Shown here: positions 21,341 through 33,608 of the stretch, piece after piece
How positions within the stretch are numbered: the first letter of the stretch is position 1
Layout: each line of letters starts with the position of its first letter
Assembly: GCA_026122225.1 (NCBI GenBank)
Contig: JANEZZ010002066.1
Coordinates: 806,001 to 870,000, forward strand
DNA length: 64,000 nucleotides
Reading direction: 5' to 3'
Source: Heloderma charlesbogerti
Taxonomy: Eukaryota; Chordata; Lepidosauria; Squamata; Helodermatidae
Notes under the pieces: model-generated
Told to the model about the DNA's origin: nothing
What the model saw: only the letters and a program-made list of their open reading frames with translations
Database searches by the model: none
Made by a program: the position numbers and the translations under genes

Positions 21341-22681
21341 ATTGAAAATAAAATACAGAGGTGCAGAGGGCTTCCTTTCTCTCTTTTTCTTGTCTTGTAT
21401 AAAAGCTAAGGTTGTCTTGTATAAAAGCCACAGAGCATCCCAGCAGCATTTACTTCCAAAACGGAATGCCCCATGGGAACGGGCAGTGTAGCTTTTTTAA
21501 AGTTAAGAAACTCAAGAAAGCCAAGAAAGAAAGGAAGAAGGAAAAAAACTCACCTTTTTTAAAAATTGCAATATGACATGCCGTCTGCAAAAGATCATTA
21601 GAATTTAGATTCCCCCCTCCCCCCGGGAATCGAACGCAATTCCAAATCATGTCTGTATCAGATTATGACCTTCATGGAAGTTTTTTCGCATGAAAATTCA
21701 CATGTATTTGCACACACATTTTCCCAATTGTATGTATCAATTGTGTGAGTTTTTTTAAATCTATGCATTGTTCTCCCATTGGCTGAGAGAGAAATCCTGT
21801 GGGGATGGCCGTAAGCCTCCAAACTCAGAGGCTTACAGCCATCCAGTGCAGAGCGGGAGGAGAGGCAGAGGCAATCTTCGCCTCTGAACTCCTCCTGCAC
21901 TGCATTTCAGCTAGATGGGCTTTTTTGCCCATCTAGCTGAGGCATCAGGGAAGGGGAGGGAAGGAGGCTGGGGAAGCCAGAGAATTCCTCATAAGCCAGG
22001 CTCCCCAGTCCCCTCTCCTCCCTGCCTACAGGAATGCCCCCTTTTACCTTCCCTCCAAGGTCGCTTTTGCAACCTAGGAGAGGCTGCCTGCACGGTTCCC
22101 TCCATGCCAGCTGTGAGAAGGAGGGGCAGGGAGCTCAGACTCCTGGGTCCAAGGTCAGCACTCTTACTCTGATCTTGGATCCAGGAATCTGAACTATCCT
22201 ATGACCCCCCAGATGCTGTCTATGGGCCATAGGAGTGCTCTCTAAAGCATGTTTTTAAGATACATTTTTGTTGTTGCCTGAACCACATTACAAACTTAGA
22301 AATGTATGGACTTTTGTAGACCACACATTTTATTCAAATCCACTTTCTGTTCCAAAAGATGCAAAATGGACAAATACTGGTCAAAACCAACCTGAAATCA
22401 ATTTCTCACCCATCCCTACCTAGGCAGTGTTGCACTTATATAATTCCCCTGAGAAACAGAATGCCTGCTTAAAAGTGTACACCAGCACTTTCCGATTGTA
22501 AACCATTTAATTTTTTTGGAAGCATTCCTTGGTGCTTCACTGGACATATAAGATTTTAGGAAAATTAACCAGATATACTGCAGTCTTAAGCACATTTATG
22601 AGGGTGTAAATCCCATTAAATTCATACTAGATCCCTGCCAGATTGTGCACATGGTTTTTTTTTATTATTCCTGCAAAACTT

Positions 22682-22716
<35 letters not shown>

Positions 22717-23550
22717 GATCATTTCAAAAACAATCCTCTGGAAGAAAAGAAAACATTACATCAAACTTGGCCCTTAAATATTCAGAATTACTATTACTCT
22801 GTCATATAAAACAAATCCTCTTTGAAACACAGAAGTCAAGTGATCCATTTGTGCAAGAGGATTCCAAGCACATCACATAATTCATTCATGTTCCAAACAC
22901 GTTGCCTAAAGTGGAAAAACATGATTACAAAACTAAACTTCGGGAAAGTCCATCTTTAAAGTGGGTTGTGCGGAACATGGAAAAAAGTTAGCCGGTTCAA
23001 ATGTATACATTCACTGTTGGATGACTGCAAGCTCAAGTGATTTATCAATAATGGGCAGCATCCTATGGAGCCCATGCACCAGTGGGACCCCCACCCACAC
23101 ACACACACACACATACACACACCGCATTAGCACAACAGGGAGCTAGAGGTTCTTAAAGTAAGCAGAAACAAGCAGATACACTTGTTTCTGGAATGAGGCA
23201 GGGCAGCGCAGCTCACAGAAGGGAGCTCTGATGACCGGTCCCAATCCAGAAACAAGCTGGCTTACTTTAGACAGCACTAATTCCTCATTGCACTTAGTTT
23301 AAACAGCACTAACTCCTAGGGATTCTGCCCTAGGTCTACATGTATAGCAGAAAGAGGGGCAATGGTGGTGATTATTGATTGGTTGATGGATCGATCAATC
23401 GATCGATTGATGAATAGAGTGATGTGGCCCTTTACATAGTCCAAGAGGACGGGTCCCAGCTCTGAGGCACTTACAATCTAAAATTGTAACACAGGCAAAA
23501 CAGATAATAGAATGATTTGAATTATTCTAGATTGCAGGCATTTGTTTTAT
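21341..23550. other. Unassigned region with hAT-like remnants and microsatellites
   Basis: About 21660-22425 carries decayed palindromic text and ends TTTCTCACCCATCCCTA. A (TA)n run is at 22683-22712, (CA)n at 23096-23122, and a GATC/GATT-rich patch at about 23370-23412. No gene is seen. Confidence 0.35.
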
Positions 23551-23559
23551 TTTGTACAA

Positions 23560-23873
23560 TACAATACCAAAAAAAAATGCCAGCAAGTAGAAACTTAGCA
23601 CAGCATGAAGCAAGTTCACAGCTCTCTGTAAACTTGTGTAAATGGCCCCTTCGTGGCTGCCATTTGCGCAAGTGGATGTTTACAAACAAGGATGAGCCAC
23701 CATTTTTCTGCAAAATGGCAACCCGGCAAGGAAGTGGGCAGCCACACACTTGCCTGGCTCAGTATGCTCCAAGCCTAACAAGCAGAGGGATTTACAGACT
23801 GGCGTCCGGGGGGCTAAGCGGGCGATTTCTCGCCAGGCTTTGAGCCCCAGCTGGACATGCACAACATTCCTAG
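23560..23873. mobile_element. hAT-like element, partial, 44224 family
   Basis: The right part ('ccaggctttgagccccagct', CACAACATTCCTA) matches the end of 44224-44980. An inner hairpin ('aatggccccttcgtggctgc') is present. The left end was not found. Confidence 0.5.
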
Positions 23874-23909
23874 ACACGCAACTCTATTTCTCCTTTTCAT
23901 CCTCATGAC

Positions 23910-24922
23910 GTGAGACTGTGGATGTCCTAGATCAGTGCCCGGCTGTAACAATGGACTTGACGAGGGCTAATAAACTGAAGCTCAATCCAGGCAAGACCGA
24001 GATGGTCTTAGTGGGTGGTACTTCCAACCGGATGGAGGGTGCTCAACCTGTTCTGGATGGGGTTGCACTCTCCCTGAAGGGGAAGGATCATAGCTTGGGG
24101 GATCCTGAAGTCGCCTTGTCACTTGAGGCTCAGGTGGCCTCAGTGGCACAGAGTGCCTTCTACCAACTTGGGTTGGTGGCCCAGCTATGCCCCTGTCTGG
24201 ACAGAGATAATCTGGTTTCCGTGGTCTATGCTCTGGTAACCTCCAAGTTAGATTGCTAATGTGCTCTACATGGGACTGCCATTGAAAATGGTTCAGAAGA
24301 TGCAGCTTGTGCAAAATACAGCAGCCAGATTGATAACAAGGACCAGAAGATAACAGGGACCAGAACACTGATTTGGGCCCACTTGCACTGGCTCCCTGTA
24401 CTTTTCCAAGCCCAATTCGAGGTGCTGGTTTTAACCTTTAAAGCCTAATACAGGTCGGGACAACAATACTTGATGGAGTACCTCTCCCAGCATGAACCTA
24501 CCCATATACTACTACACTCATCATCTACAGACCTCCTCCAAGTGCCTCCTTTGAGGGATGCTTGGAAGGTGGCAACAAGGGAGAGTGCCTTCTCAGTGAT
24601 GGCCCCTGGTGAGGCCCACCTGGCACCAACATTGCCATCTTTTCAGCAACAAGTTAAGACTTTCCTCTACAGTCAGGCATTTGGCAGCATGGAATAAGGA
24701 TTTTAATCAAGGTATGGGATTTCCTATTGTTGATTGTTAAAAGTGTGTGTATGTGTGTGTATAATTTGTTTATTTGTAATATTTATATACCACTAAATAT
24801 AATACCATCCCTAAGTGGTCATATATATGGGGGGGGGGTGTCTGTTTATATGTTTACATGTTTGTATGTCAATGGTTTTTATATTATGTACAATAAATGT
24901 AATTAGTGAAATGAAATGAAAG
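23910..24922 (+). mobile_element. L2-like LINE 3' half, decayed
   Basis: Remnant reading frames resemble the RT C-terminal part of the young L2 (LTRANKLKLNPGKTEMVLVGG, SLEAQVASVAQSAFYQL, FLYSQAFGSME), with frameshifts near 24255 and 24445. An AT-rich 3' UTR and an AAATGAAATGAAA tail end it. It lacks the catalytic YADD and endonuclease. Confidence 0.8.
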
Positions 24923-25367
24923 ATATAATGATCTACTGATTTGGCAGTAGACTGTGCTCTAGTTGGTTTCTCAGTAAGATAGAACTTTAGCAGCCAATTC
25001 TAGAAGTCAACTTTAATTGGTGAGGGGAAATTGCAATTTGTGGATTGGCTTGTTAAGGTCAAATCTGTTACGTTTAGGCTGTTTGGGTCGTGTTTAGTTA
25101 GTAATAGGGAATGAAAAATATGAACAACGACCTGTCTTTCTGAAGCTCCTCATCTTCCTTCCGCAGCCACATGAAGTAAAATAAAACTCAATGTGTGATG
25201 CTCTGGCTTTTCCCCACTCCTAAAAAACTTCACTAGCTGTTGCTTGCAGAAATGGAAAACCTGGAGCACAATAATATTACATCATGCATTTTGTTGTTCT
25301 GCACAGTAGTACCAAGGGAAAGAGGAGGAAGAAACATGTGGTTGCTATTTCCAGCCCAACAATGGGT

Positions 25368-25450
25368 CAGATCCGGACTTTGGCATACTTAGAGTAGACC
25401 CATTGAAATCAATGGGGCTTAAATTAGTCACAACTAACTAAATCCCAAGG
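25368..25450. repeat. Short palindromic MITE
   Basis: 'cttagagtagacccattgaa' and the following 'ggcttaaattagtcacaac' form part of a well-known squamate-style palindrome; the right half is truncated by BovB sequence. Confidence 0.5.
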
Positions 25451-26257
25451 CTAAAAAATATGACGCTGGAGGATGAGCTCCTCAGGTCGGAAGGTGTCCA
25501 ATATACTACTGGGGAAGAGCAGAGGGTATTTCCAAGTAGCGCCAGAAAGAGTGAAGCGGCTGGGCCAAAGCCGAAAGGACACTCAGCTGTGGATGTGTCT
25601 GGTGGTGAAAAGAAAATCTGATGCTGTAAAGAACAATATCGTTTAGGAACTGGAATGAAAGATCAAAGAATCAAGGTAAGCTGGAGGTGGTCAAACATGA
25701 GATGGCAAGATTGAACATCGACATCTTGGGAATCAGCGAACTAAAATGGACAAGCATGGGCAAATTTAATTCAGGTGACCATCATATCTACTACTGTGGG
25801 CAAGAATCCCTGAGAAGAAATGGAGTAGCACTCATAGTCAACAAAAGGGTGGGAAAAGCAGTAGTGGGATACAATCTCAAAAATGATAGAATGATTTCAG
25901 TACTAATCCAAGGCAAATCATTCAACATCACAGTAATTCAAGTCTATGCCCCAACCACTGATGCTGAAGAAGCTGAGGTTGATCGGTTCTATAAAGACCT
26001 ACAACACCTTCTAGAACTAACACCAAAAAAAGATGTCCTCTTCATCATAGGGGATTGGAATGCTAAAGTAGGAAGTCAAGAAATGACCGGGATAACAGGC
26101 AAGCATGGCCTTGGTGTACAAAATGAAGCAGGACAAAGGCTAATACAGTTTTGCCAAGAGGACACGCTGATCATAGCAAACACTCTTTTCCAACAGCACA
26201 AGAGGTGACTCTACACATGGACATCACCAGATGGTCAATATCGAAACCAGATTGATT
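25449..26257 (+). pseudogene. BovB LINE 5' part, endonuclease domain only
   Basis: From the ORF2 N-terminus (MTLEDELLRSEGVQYTTGEE) the sequence continues through the endonuclease: DILGISELKWT, QVYAPTTDAEEAEV, and GDWNAKVGS with the catalytic Asp and Asn. The region before 25680 contains a stop and a shifted frame. The match ends at 'cagattgattat' (about 26257), where a MITE begins. There is no RT domain, so it cannot work. Confidence 0.9.
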
Positions 26258-26375
26258 ATCCTATTCTTGTTTAGAGAGAAAGAAGTCCTACACTCCCAGC
26301 ATGGCTGGCTGGGGGATGCTGGTAGTCATCGGACTTTTTTCTTCGTAAACATGTATAGGATTGCTCCCTAAATCT
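26256..26375. mobile_element. Short MITE adjoining BovB
   Basis: TATCCTATTCTTGTTTAG at the left and AACATGTATAGGATTGC at the right are inverted. The centre holds 'actcccagcatggctggctg'. It is the same family as 53546-53680. Confidence 0.6.
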
Positions 26376-26802
26376 CTAAAAGGCTCTTATTACTGAGGCT
26401 CAGCCAATGTGCATATTTATTTTGATATAATCAATTCACATACAGACTATCAAGGAGCACAAATACATCTTTAACTGATTGACAGTCCTAGAATCTGCTC
26501 ATATTGTTTTATTTATTCTAAGTGTTAAATAAAGAAACTGGAACCTGGAACCATTTTGCCTATTTACAACCTACCCTTTGTCCTTCCTTGAATATAACTG
26601 CTCATCACTGCCTCCAGAAGGCTTACTTTCTCAATCATGTTTCTGGAACCAAAAATGGGGGGGGGGGATAGACAGACTGCAGTTTGTTCAAGCACACCAC
26701 CCTGCCTTCATGCAAAAAATATGGACAAACTCAGCGCATAAGTTTTTATTTTATTTTTGTGGTGCTCCTGATGTTCAGAGCTCCTGACATCTGAACCATC
26801 AT
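26376..26802. other. No recognised feature
   Basis: AT-rich and unassigned. It ends with the left target-duplication copy (about ccatcat) of the next hAT element. Confidence 0.4.
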
Positions 26803-28472
26803 TAGGGATGTACTAGGGATGGCGGAGAATTTCTCCCCGACACTTCGGGGGGCCAAGCACCAACGTGTTCGGCCCCCCGAACAAGTTTCGGGGAGAAATC
26901 CTCCGCACCCCCCCCACACCCCGCACCCCGCCCCCGGGACGGGACTTACCTTCGCCGAATGTCCCTCCCAGCGGCGGGTCCGGCCGGCGGTTCGGCGGGT
27001 GTTCGTGCAGGGCGGGAGCGGCAGCCGGTCTTTTGACCGGCTGCCGCCGCCACCATTCCAAGAAAAGAAAAAAAAAAACACCCCCGTGATAGGCTACACA
27101 ACGATTAACGTAGCCTATCACGGCTAGATCTGCAAAGTCAGCCGTGATAGGCTACGTAAATCATCACGTAGCCTATCACGGGTGACTTAAAAAAAAAAAA
27201 AAGCGCGTACGCTAATGGCGGCCCCCATAGGGAGCCGCCATTCGCGTTCATTATTTGGTCGCTGTAGTCTACGTAAATCTTTACGCGCTTTTTTTTTTTT
27301 TTTTAAAGTCACCCGTGATAGGCTATGTGACCATTTACGTAGCCTATCACGGCTGACTTTGCAAATCTAGCCGTGATAGGCTACGTTAATCGTCACGTAG
27401 CCTATCACGGGGGCGTTTAAAAAAAAAAACTTTCTAGTTCGCGGCCGGGCGAGGCGGGAAGCCTCCTCCCCAGCCTGAATTTCGGCCGGGCAAGGCGGGA
27501 AGCCTCCCCCCCAGCCTGAATTTCGGCCGGGGTGAGGCGGGAAGCCTCCCCCCCGGCCTGAACTTCGCGGGGGGAGCAGTGAAGCGCCTCCCCCCCACCG
27601 CGAACAAGCTTCGACAAAAGGTAAGTGACTTTCATCCACCCCAGGATGTACAAAAGTGACTCACCTGATCCTGAATGTTGATTTGCGGTGAGGGGGAGGC
27701 GCTCCGTCCCTCCCCCCAAAATTCTGGCTGGGGGGGAGGCACCCCGTCCCTCCCGCCATGAATCCCGGCCGGCCAGGAATGCAAATTTGCATCCCTGCAG
27801 TCAGTTTGCGTTCCTGCAGTCAGCAGTGATAGGCTACGTAAATGTTTATGTAGCCTATCACGGCTGAGTGGGAAAAAAAAAAGCGTGTACACAAATGGCA
27901 GCGCCCATGGGCACCCGCCATTTGCGTTCCTTATTTTGGCACGTATAGTCTACGTAAACATTTACATAGACTATGGTGAAAATAAGGGCAACACTATTTG
28001 CGTTCCCCTTATTTTCACCATAGTCTACGTAAATGTTTACATAGACTCTACATGCCAAAATAAGGAACGCAAATGGCGGCGCCCATGGGTGCTGCCATTT
28101 GCGTAAGTGCGGTGTTTTGTTTTGTTTTTCACTCAGCCATGATAGGCTACGTAAACATTTACGTAGCCTGTCACGGTGTTTTTTAAAAATCTAGCCGTGA
28201 TAGGCTACGTAAATCTTTACGTAGCCTATCACGTTTTTTTGGGTTTTTTGGAAATGGCGGTGGCAGCAGCCGGTCGGAAGACCGGCCACCACAGCCGCTG
28301 CCGCCGAACCTCCGCCGAACCGCCACCGCAGCCGCTGCCGCCAGGGACATTTGCACAAGTTAAGTCCCATCCCGGGGGGGGGGGCAGACCATTTCTCCAC
28401 CAATTTCAGGGGGCCGAATGCGCTGGCATTCGGCCTCCCCGAGATTCGTGGAGAATTTCTCTGACATCCCTA
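26803..28472. mobile_element. hAT-FB element whose left terminus is split by a second hAT
   Basis: The outer element has TAGGGATGTAC at 26803-26813, resumes at 27644 as ggatgtacAAAAGTGACTCACC and ends CTGACATCCCTA at 28472. Outer flanks are accatcat and ccatcaat (one indel apart). Its interior has hairpins at about 27826-27862, 27946-27975, 28022-28050, 28137-28176 and 28196-28232, inside a larger inverted repeat centred near 27995. GGTGAGT (minus strand, near 27663) and GTTAAGTCCC (near 28358) lie at the two ends. Confidence 0.9.
26814..27643. mobile_element. hAT-FB type 2 element nested in the copy above
   Basis: The left end is TAGGGATGGCGGAGAATTTC and the right end TTTCATCCACCCCA. A perfect 8-bp duplication, ggatgtac (26806-26813 and 27644-27651), is made from the outer element's own terminus. 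Hairpins at 27087-27121, 27143-27180, 27316-27353 and 27371-27410 use the GACGATT core. Donor-like GGTAAGT motifs lie at both ends, facing outward. Confidence 0.92.
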
Positions 28473-28980
28473 CCATCAATAGAAATGAACAGATGGCCAC
28501 ACTTTGTGAAAAGAGATTTTAAGCACCCCAGCATTCCTCATTTCAAGCCTTTCAACCTGGAAGCTCGATAGCTATTTATGTCCTTCAACATTTTGCAGAA
28601 ACACCTAGGAGGGTTTAATCCCAACTATGCCTAACTTGGCAAATCCAGCACATTGAAAGGAGGTTAAATTATGACTGCAATCTGTTCTAAGCTTGTCCTG
28701 GCTAGAAGGCATTCTTTGCATAGTTCTGCAATGTGCGTAATTTTCCCCTCAAAAAAATGGTTATGAAGTCAGGGAGAAAAATACTGAAGAAGCTATTTTC
28801 CTACTTTGGTGGAGCTGTGGATACTTGCTGGAAGCAGGATTTCTCCCCCTCAAGCTCTGAATTTAAGATTCAAAAAGAGAGTTGTTGCCCCCACTTCTCT
28901 GGGGCAATGGCTCACAAAGTGTCAGGTGGGCCTACGAAAGAGTAGCACTGAACCAAAGTGTCCCCACCAACAACTTCACT
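28473..28980. other. No recognised feature
   Basis: Unassigned between two hAT nests. Confidence 0.4.
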
Positions 28981-29874
28981 TAGGGATTTATAAGAATTTC
29001 ATTCTATTCACAAATCATGCAAACATGTCCTGCGTTCATAACCCCAGATGCAAAAACAAGCAGGAACACAAGCAGTTCTACAGATGTTTTTTCAATTAGG
29101 GATGTCAAGGGCATCCTTTTAGGGCTTAGGCCTGGTGATTCCTCACCAGCTCACCCCACCGCCTGGACACCATTGCACAGATCCCTGTGCTTGCCCGACT
29201 AGACATACACTGAGTCAGGCAAGCACAGGGATCCCCACTCCTTTGCTGAGCCGCAAAATGGTGGCTCAGCCTTTTTTGTCAAGGGCCATTTTATGCAAAT
29301 GGCAGTGTAATAGACCATTTATGCCTTTAATCGTCTGTAAATGTGATGCTTTATGGATGTAATTTGGATAAAACGGCCCTTTATAAAAAAGATTGAGCTG
29401 CCATTTGCGTAAAATGGCAGCTAGGTGAGGGTCCAGGAGGCAGCACACCACTCACTGGGCTCTGCTCACTGGCCATGCACCGCTCTCTTGGTCAGGCAGC
29501 CAGCAGACGTCCGGCGAGCAGCACACAAGGCAGGTCTGGGGTGAGTCTGTCCATCCCTATTTGCGATTTCTCAAAGCTGCATTCTCATTCAAAAATGCAC
29601 ATTTCTGAAACCTCAGATTTCTCCTCAAAATGTGCATTTTCATGCTTTAGCCTATTTTCCCTAGGAGGGAATGCATATTTATCTATTGGGAACAATGTGC
29701 ACTTTTGAAAGTGCACATTTTTCCTAATAGAAAATGTGCATTTCCCCGATTTAAAAAAGAGAGCTAGAGAGAGGGATGCTCACATCTGGGAAAGCAAATG
29801 AAGTGAAGTGAGCTTTGAGGAGGAATTCAGAGAACCTCAATGAGCTCGAACATCCCATGTCCTCCCCATCCCTA
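28981..29874. mobile_element. hAT-like element with a nested hAT-like element
   Basis: The outer ends are TAGGGATTTATAAG and CCCCATCCCTA, with flanks acttcact and gcttcacc (6 of 8). The inner element, 29097-29559, has TAGGGATGTCAAGG and CTGTCCATCCCTA, with flanks ttttcaat and tttgcgat (6 of 8). Outer sequence matches 2287-2604. The inner element has GGTGAGTCTG next to its right end. Confidence 0.7.
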
Positions 29875-30074
29875 GCTTCACCATCCTGCTTGCAGTCTGC
29901 AAAGGTGCAAGGAGGTGCCAGTGGGCATAGCGCTCAATCCACTAACCAGAAGTGCCATTTGCACTCCCTGCTACAGCCAAGGTGAATTCCTCAAGGCTTC
30001 CTCTCTGGAAGATGCCCAAGTCAGGGCAATAATTTATACTCTCAGCCTCACTCTCTTTTGGCATAATTGTGAAG

Positions 30075-30522
30075 TAGAGATGGTGTGGAAGTCCAAAAGG
30101 AGGGTGGAATCTGGTGGACTCCTCCCTCCCCCAGCCTCCTGGACTCCACTTTCTGAGTCCTGGGGCACCGACGGACCTGTCCGCCGCGCACCCCAGAGTT
30201 CTGGGAGCAGCTGGGAGCGCTGGCAGGAAGGGCCTCAGCAGCACCCCAGCACTCTCACCCTGGCCTCCTCAAGAGCCCAGGGCGAGAGTGCTGGGGGCTG
30301 GCCATGCCAAAGACTAGGCAGTCAAGGCCTTATGCCCATAAAGAACAAGGGCTTCACTGCCGAAGTCCTTGGCATGGAGAGGGAGGGCGGCTCATGTGAC
30401 TTGGCGGGTGGGCAGACAGGGTAAGCATGGAGGCTCACCAAGTGGGTCCGGGCCATGCGAGCTGGGGCAGCCACCATCAAGCTCCCCCCCTTCCCAGATG
30501 GAGATGGGTCCATCCATTCCTA
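30075..30522. mobile_element. hAT-like element
   Basis: The ends are TAGAGATGGTGTGG and CCATCCATTCCTA, with a perfect duplication ttgtgaag (30067-30074 and 30523-30530). The GC-rich interior has an inverted pair around 'ctctcaccctggcctcctc' and 'gggcgagagtgctgggg'. No ORF of interest. Confidence 0.88.
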
Positions 30523-30626
30523 TTGTGAAGTCAAAGCAGAGTGATGGCAGGAGCAGGAAATAATGCTTCCTGCCTTCCTTCTGTGGTCATCTAGGAAAGG
30601 AAGGACTGAGGCAACAACAGCAGCTG

Positions 30627-30796
30627 CAGTGGAGGCTGGTGGCTCCGATGTCACTGGGCCAGTGACTCTGTTCCGGCTTTCATTCAGAACCAGTCAGAAC
30701 TGTAAAGGAGCTCTCCAAGGTGTGCGCCTTGGATACCTCCTTTAGAGTCCTGACTGGTTCTTAACTGAAACCCGTAGGGGAGTCACCGCCCCACTG
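30627..30796. mobile_element. CAGTGGAGGCTGGTGG MITE
   Basis: The left end is CAGTGGAGGCTGGTGGCTC; the right end, CGCCCCACTG, has lost part of the inverted repeat. A perfect duplication, agcagctg, flanks it (30619-30626 and 30797-30804). Confidence 0.8.
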
Positions 30797-30804
30797 AGCA
30801 GCTG

Positions 30805-31394
30805 CAGCAGTGGAAAGAATAAACTCTTCTGTCATGATCAGAAAAAACAAGCAGCTGTGAGAAAAGCTAGTGGGAGGACAGGTTTTATCAAACTTTCACC
30901 CTCCCCACCCCCACAAGCCAAGGTTCAAACTGAAAAAGCTAGCAAAAGAAATCTTTGCGCACAGCTCTGCTTAAGAGAGGTGCCGAGACAGACAGACAAG
31001 GAAAAGCAGAAGCAGACAAGGAAAAGTGGCACAGTTGTAGATCTTTACTGCAGCCTAACACAGTAAAGCACATCCAGAGACTGAATGCTGCCAGTGTGGG
31101 AGGAGGAAAGCAGAGACATGCAACTTTAGCTAGCTGCTGCTAAGCTGATTGGTTAGCAGCATCTAGCAGGGTCCATAAGCATCCTGAACTCATCCTAGAT
31201 GTTAGCACCAACTTGATCAAGAGACCCTGGGTTTTTCTAGGTCTGGGGACCAAGTAGCCAATATCTTCAATAACAACATCTTAAGCATCCCACACACACC
31301 TACACTCACACTGAGGAAATACGCTACATGCTATTAATACACAAGACAATCCAACAGGGTAATTTAAACTTTGCTGGCAATCAGGTACTGACGG
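30805..31394. other. No recognised feature
   Basis: Unassigned sequence with no coding motif. Confidence 0.35.
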
Positions 31395-31397
31395 TTT

Positions 31398-31586
31398 CAG
31401 TCTATAGCTCCATGGTAGAGCATATGCTCTTCATGCAAAAGGTTCCAGTTTTGTATTCTGGAGTCTCCAAGTAGGACCAGGAAAGACTCTTTTCCGAAAC
31501 ACTGGCAAGCCGCTGCCGATCAGTGTGGATAATACTGAGCTAGACGAACCGATTGTGTCCGCCTCAGTAGAAAGCAGCTTCTTCTG
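31398..31586 (+). repeat. tRNA-derived SINE
   Basis: The head 'tagctccatggtagagcata' has an A-box-like segment. The body contains 'ctccaagtaggaccaggaaag' and 'tactgagctagacgaac', ending 'gaaagcagcttct'. Copies with the same order lie at 50196-50390 and partly at 48690-48850. No TSD was identified. Confidence 0.7.
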
Positions 31587-33046
31587 CACCCGTTTACTGG
31601 AACAACACCATACAAGGACCAAATGAGGTTGCTTCCTGTGGGGGAGAGACCTTTAAAATAGGTGAATGTAAGATGTTACACAGACATTTGAATGGGGTGA
31701 CATTTCAGCTTAATTAGGAGCACTGCTGTGCAAACAAGTGTTGGCTATATCAAAACATCTCCTCTTCCAGATTGCAGCTCACAGCAAATTGAAGTAAGGT
31801 TCAAAGATAATTGCCTTGGACGGACCATACATGAGCCGCGTCTCCTGCTTCCAATGAGGCTGAAGGAAGGGCCTGCGTACCATCCTCTCAACGCTTAATT
31901 TGTAAAATGACAGAGGCCAGGATTCACACTTACCAGAAAGCCATGCCCCCTGACCCAGAAGCCCAGCTGTTCCTTAATTCCAGATGTGCAAAGGAGGCTA
32001 ACTTTGGATACTCACCATGTGATACAGGGTGAAGCTGAAACTCCATGTGGCACCCCATGATTCTTTCCCTGGGAGCTGTTTTTAAAAACCTTAAACAGCC
32101 CTGAAAGGCCTAAACAAGCTGCAGACCAGATCAACAGACCAACCTGGTACTCTACAAATGTTTTGGACCATGACTCCCAGCATTCCTATCCATGCTGGCT
32201 GGGACTGGTAGAAGTTGAAGCTGGAGTAGAGAAAGGGCATGTGAAGAGAGGATGAATACTCCTTTCTTCTCTCATACTTTTCTGGTTCAAAATTAGGGAA
32301 TGGTGAGAAATTTGGTTTGCATTTCAGCACAGACTTACCAAATATACACATCCTGAACATGAACCAGAAACACAGTTAGACACTGAGATCCATACTTTCC
32401 CAATGTTTATGATGCAGTTTGAAACAAAAAAAGGACATTTGAAAAATGTATACAAAAATGCATATATTTTGAAAAATCCGCACAAAAATATGTACAAATA
32501 TTCACGCAGACTTTTAAAAACTGTCACGATTTGATGCTGAAATGGGATGGAATGGACTTAGTGGAAAACTGAGAAACTGTGCAAAATCAAGCTTGACAAA
32601 TTTGACATCCTTCAAATCACAGATCCCCAAGCTGCTGTTTCTTTCCGTCCATGGAACAGAATGATCTAGTATCCCCATAGCTCTGTGGGTACCAAAGCAG
32701 CTTGGAGAGGGAATTTTGAGCTTTAGAAAAAAGGACAAGCGGGAAAAGGGTTAAGCACCCTTATTCCCACCTGCTCTTCTTCTGATGCTCAGAAGGAACC
32801 CATCCAGGACTGCTTTGTGGGTTTCTTTTCTTTTTTAAAAAGGTAAGGGAAGAATCACAGAATTAAGTATAACATGTACTTTCAGCTTCACCTCAACCTG
32901 CAAACCTTGCTTATTTATTACATATATTTCTGTCCTGCCATTTAGAGCAGGCCTTCACAAGGTGGCTTAAAATGGAATGTTAAGAAGAAGAAGAGCAACA
33001 CCCTAAAAATTAGAGGGGAGCAGCACATAATCAGTACAAAGTTGGT
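31587..33046. other. Unassigned, one hAT-like remnant
   Basis: About 32290-32560 has a TTAGGGAATGGTGAG-type end and the 'acacattgaaaaatg'-style AT-rich text of other hAT-like copies. The rest is unassigned. Confidence 0.3.
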
Positions 33047-33225
33047 TAGGGATGGGCGGATTCCCTACCTGTCGTTCTGGGGGGGAATCTGCCTGCAGGG
33101 GGAGGCAATCCGTCCCTCCCCCCGGAATCCATCCAGGCCAGCTCCACTCTGTGTTGATCCTGCTCTGCATTGCTGGCAAATGTCGATACGGCTGGCAGCC
33201 ATTGCCGTGCTGTATCACTGTGCTA
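33047..33225. mobile_element. hAT-FB-like left end, truncated
   Basis: TAGGGATGGGCGGATTCCC matches, in reverse, the right end of 33609-34296 (GGGAATCCGCCCATCCCTA). The GC-rich zone ends without a second terminus near 33225. Confidence 0.65.
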
Positions 33226-33608
33226 AGTAAGCATAATCTCTCTTTTTTAAGAAAGGCTGTTTGTGCAATGTTTAGTATCCTTGTGTTTTAGAAACGATCA
33301 ATGATTATGGTGATGGCAACAATGACTCAATGACGACAATCACAACTCAAGTTCTTGGATCCAATCAAAATCGAGTATGGAAATCATCACACTCACATCA
33401 CAAGTTTCACCTGTGAAAATCCTCTTCTTTATGCAACTATTTAAGCTACAAGAGCCCTCTCCTCCTTTGCAAATGCTCACCCTAGCTTGGATGTCCATTG
33501 GCTGTGCTGCTCTGATGTCACACAGTTGCCAGACCCCAGAATAATGAGAACTAGTGAGACGTTAGCATTTGAAGTTAGAGTGCAATGTTCAAAAATGTGT
33601 GAGTATTG
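33226..33608. other. No recognised feature
   Basis: Unassigned. Confidence 0.35.

Noticed and set aside
23096..23122. CA and TA dinucleotide runs as possible regulatory Z-DNA
   Set aside because: Ordinary short microsatellites with no supporting context.
27080..28240. Regularly repeated palindromes that look like a CRISPR array
   Set aside because: The repeats are hairpins in alternating orientation inside hAT elements with 8-bp duplications, spacing is irregular, there are no cas genes, and the DNA is eukaryotic.
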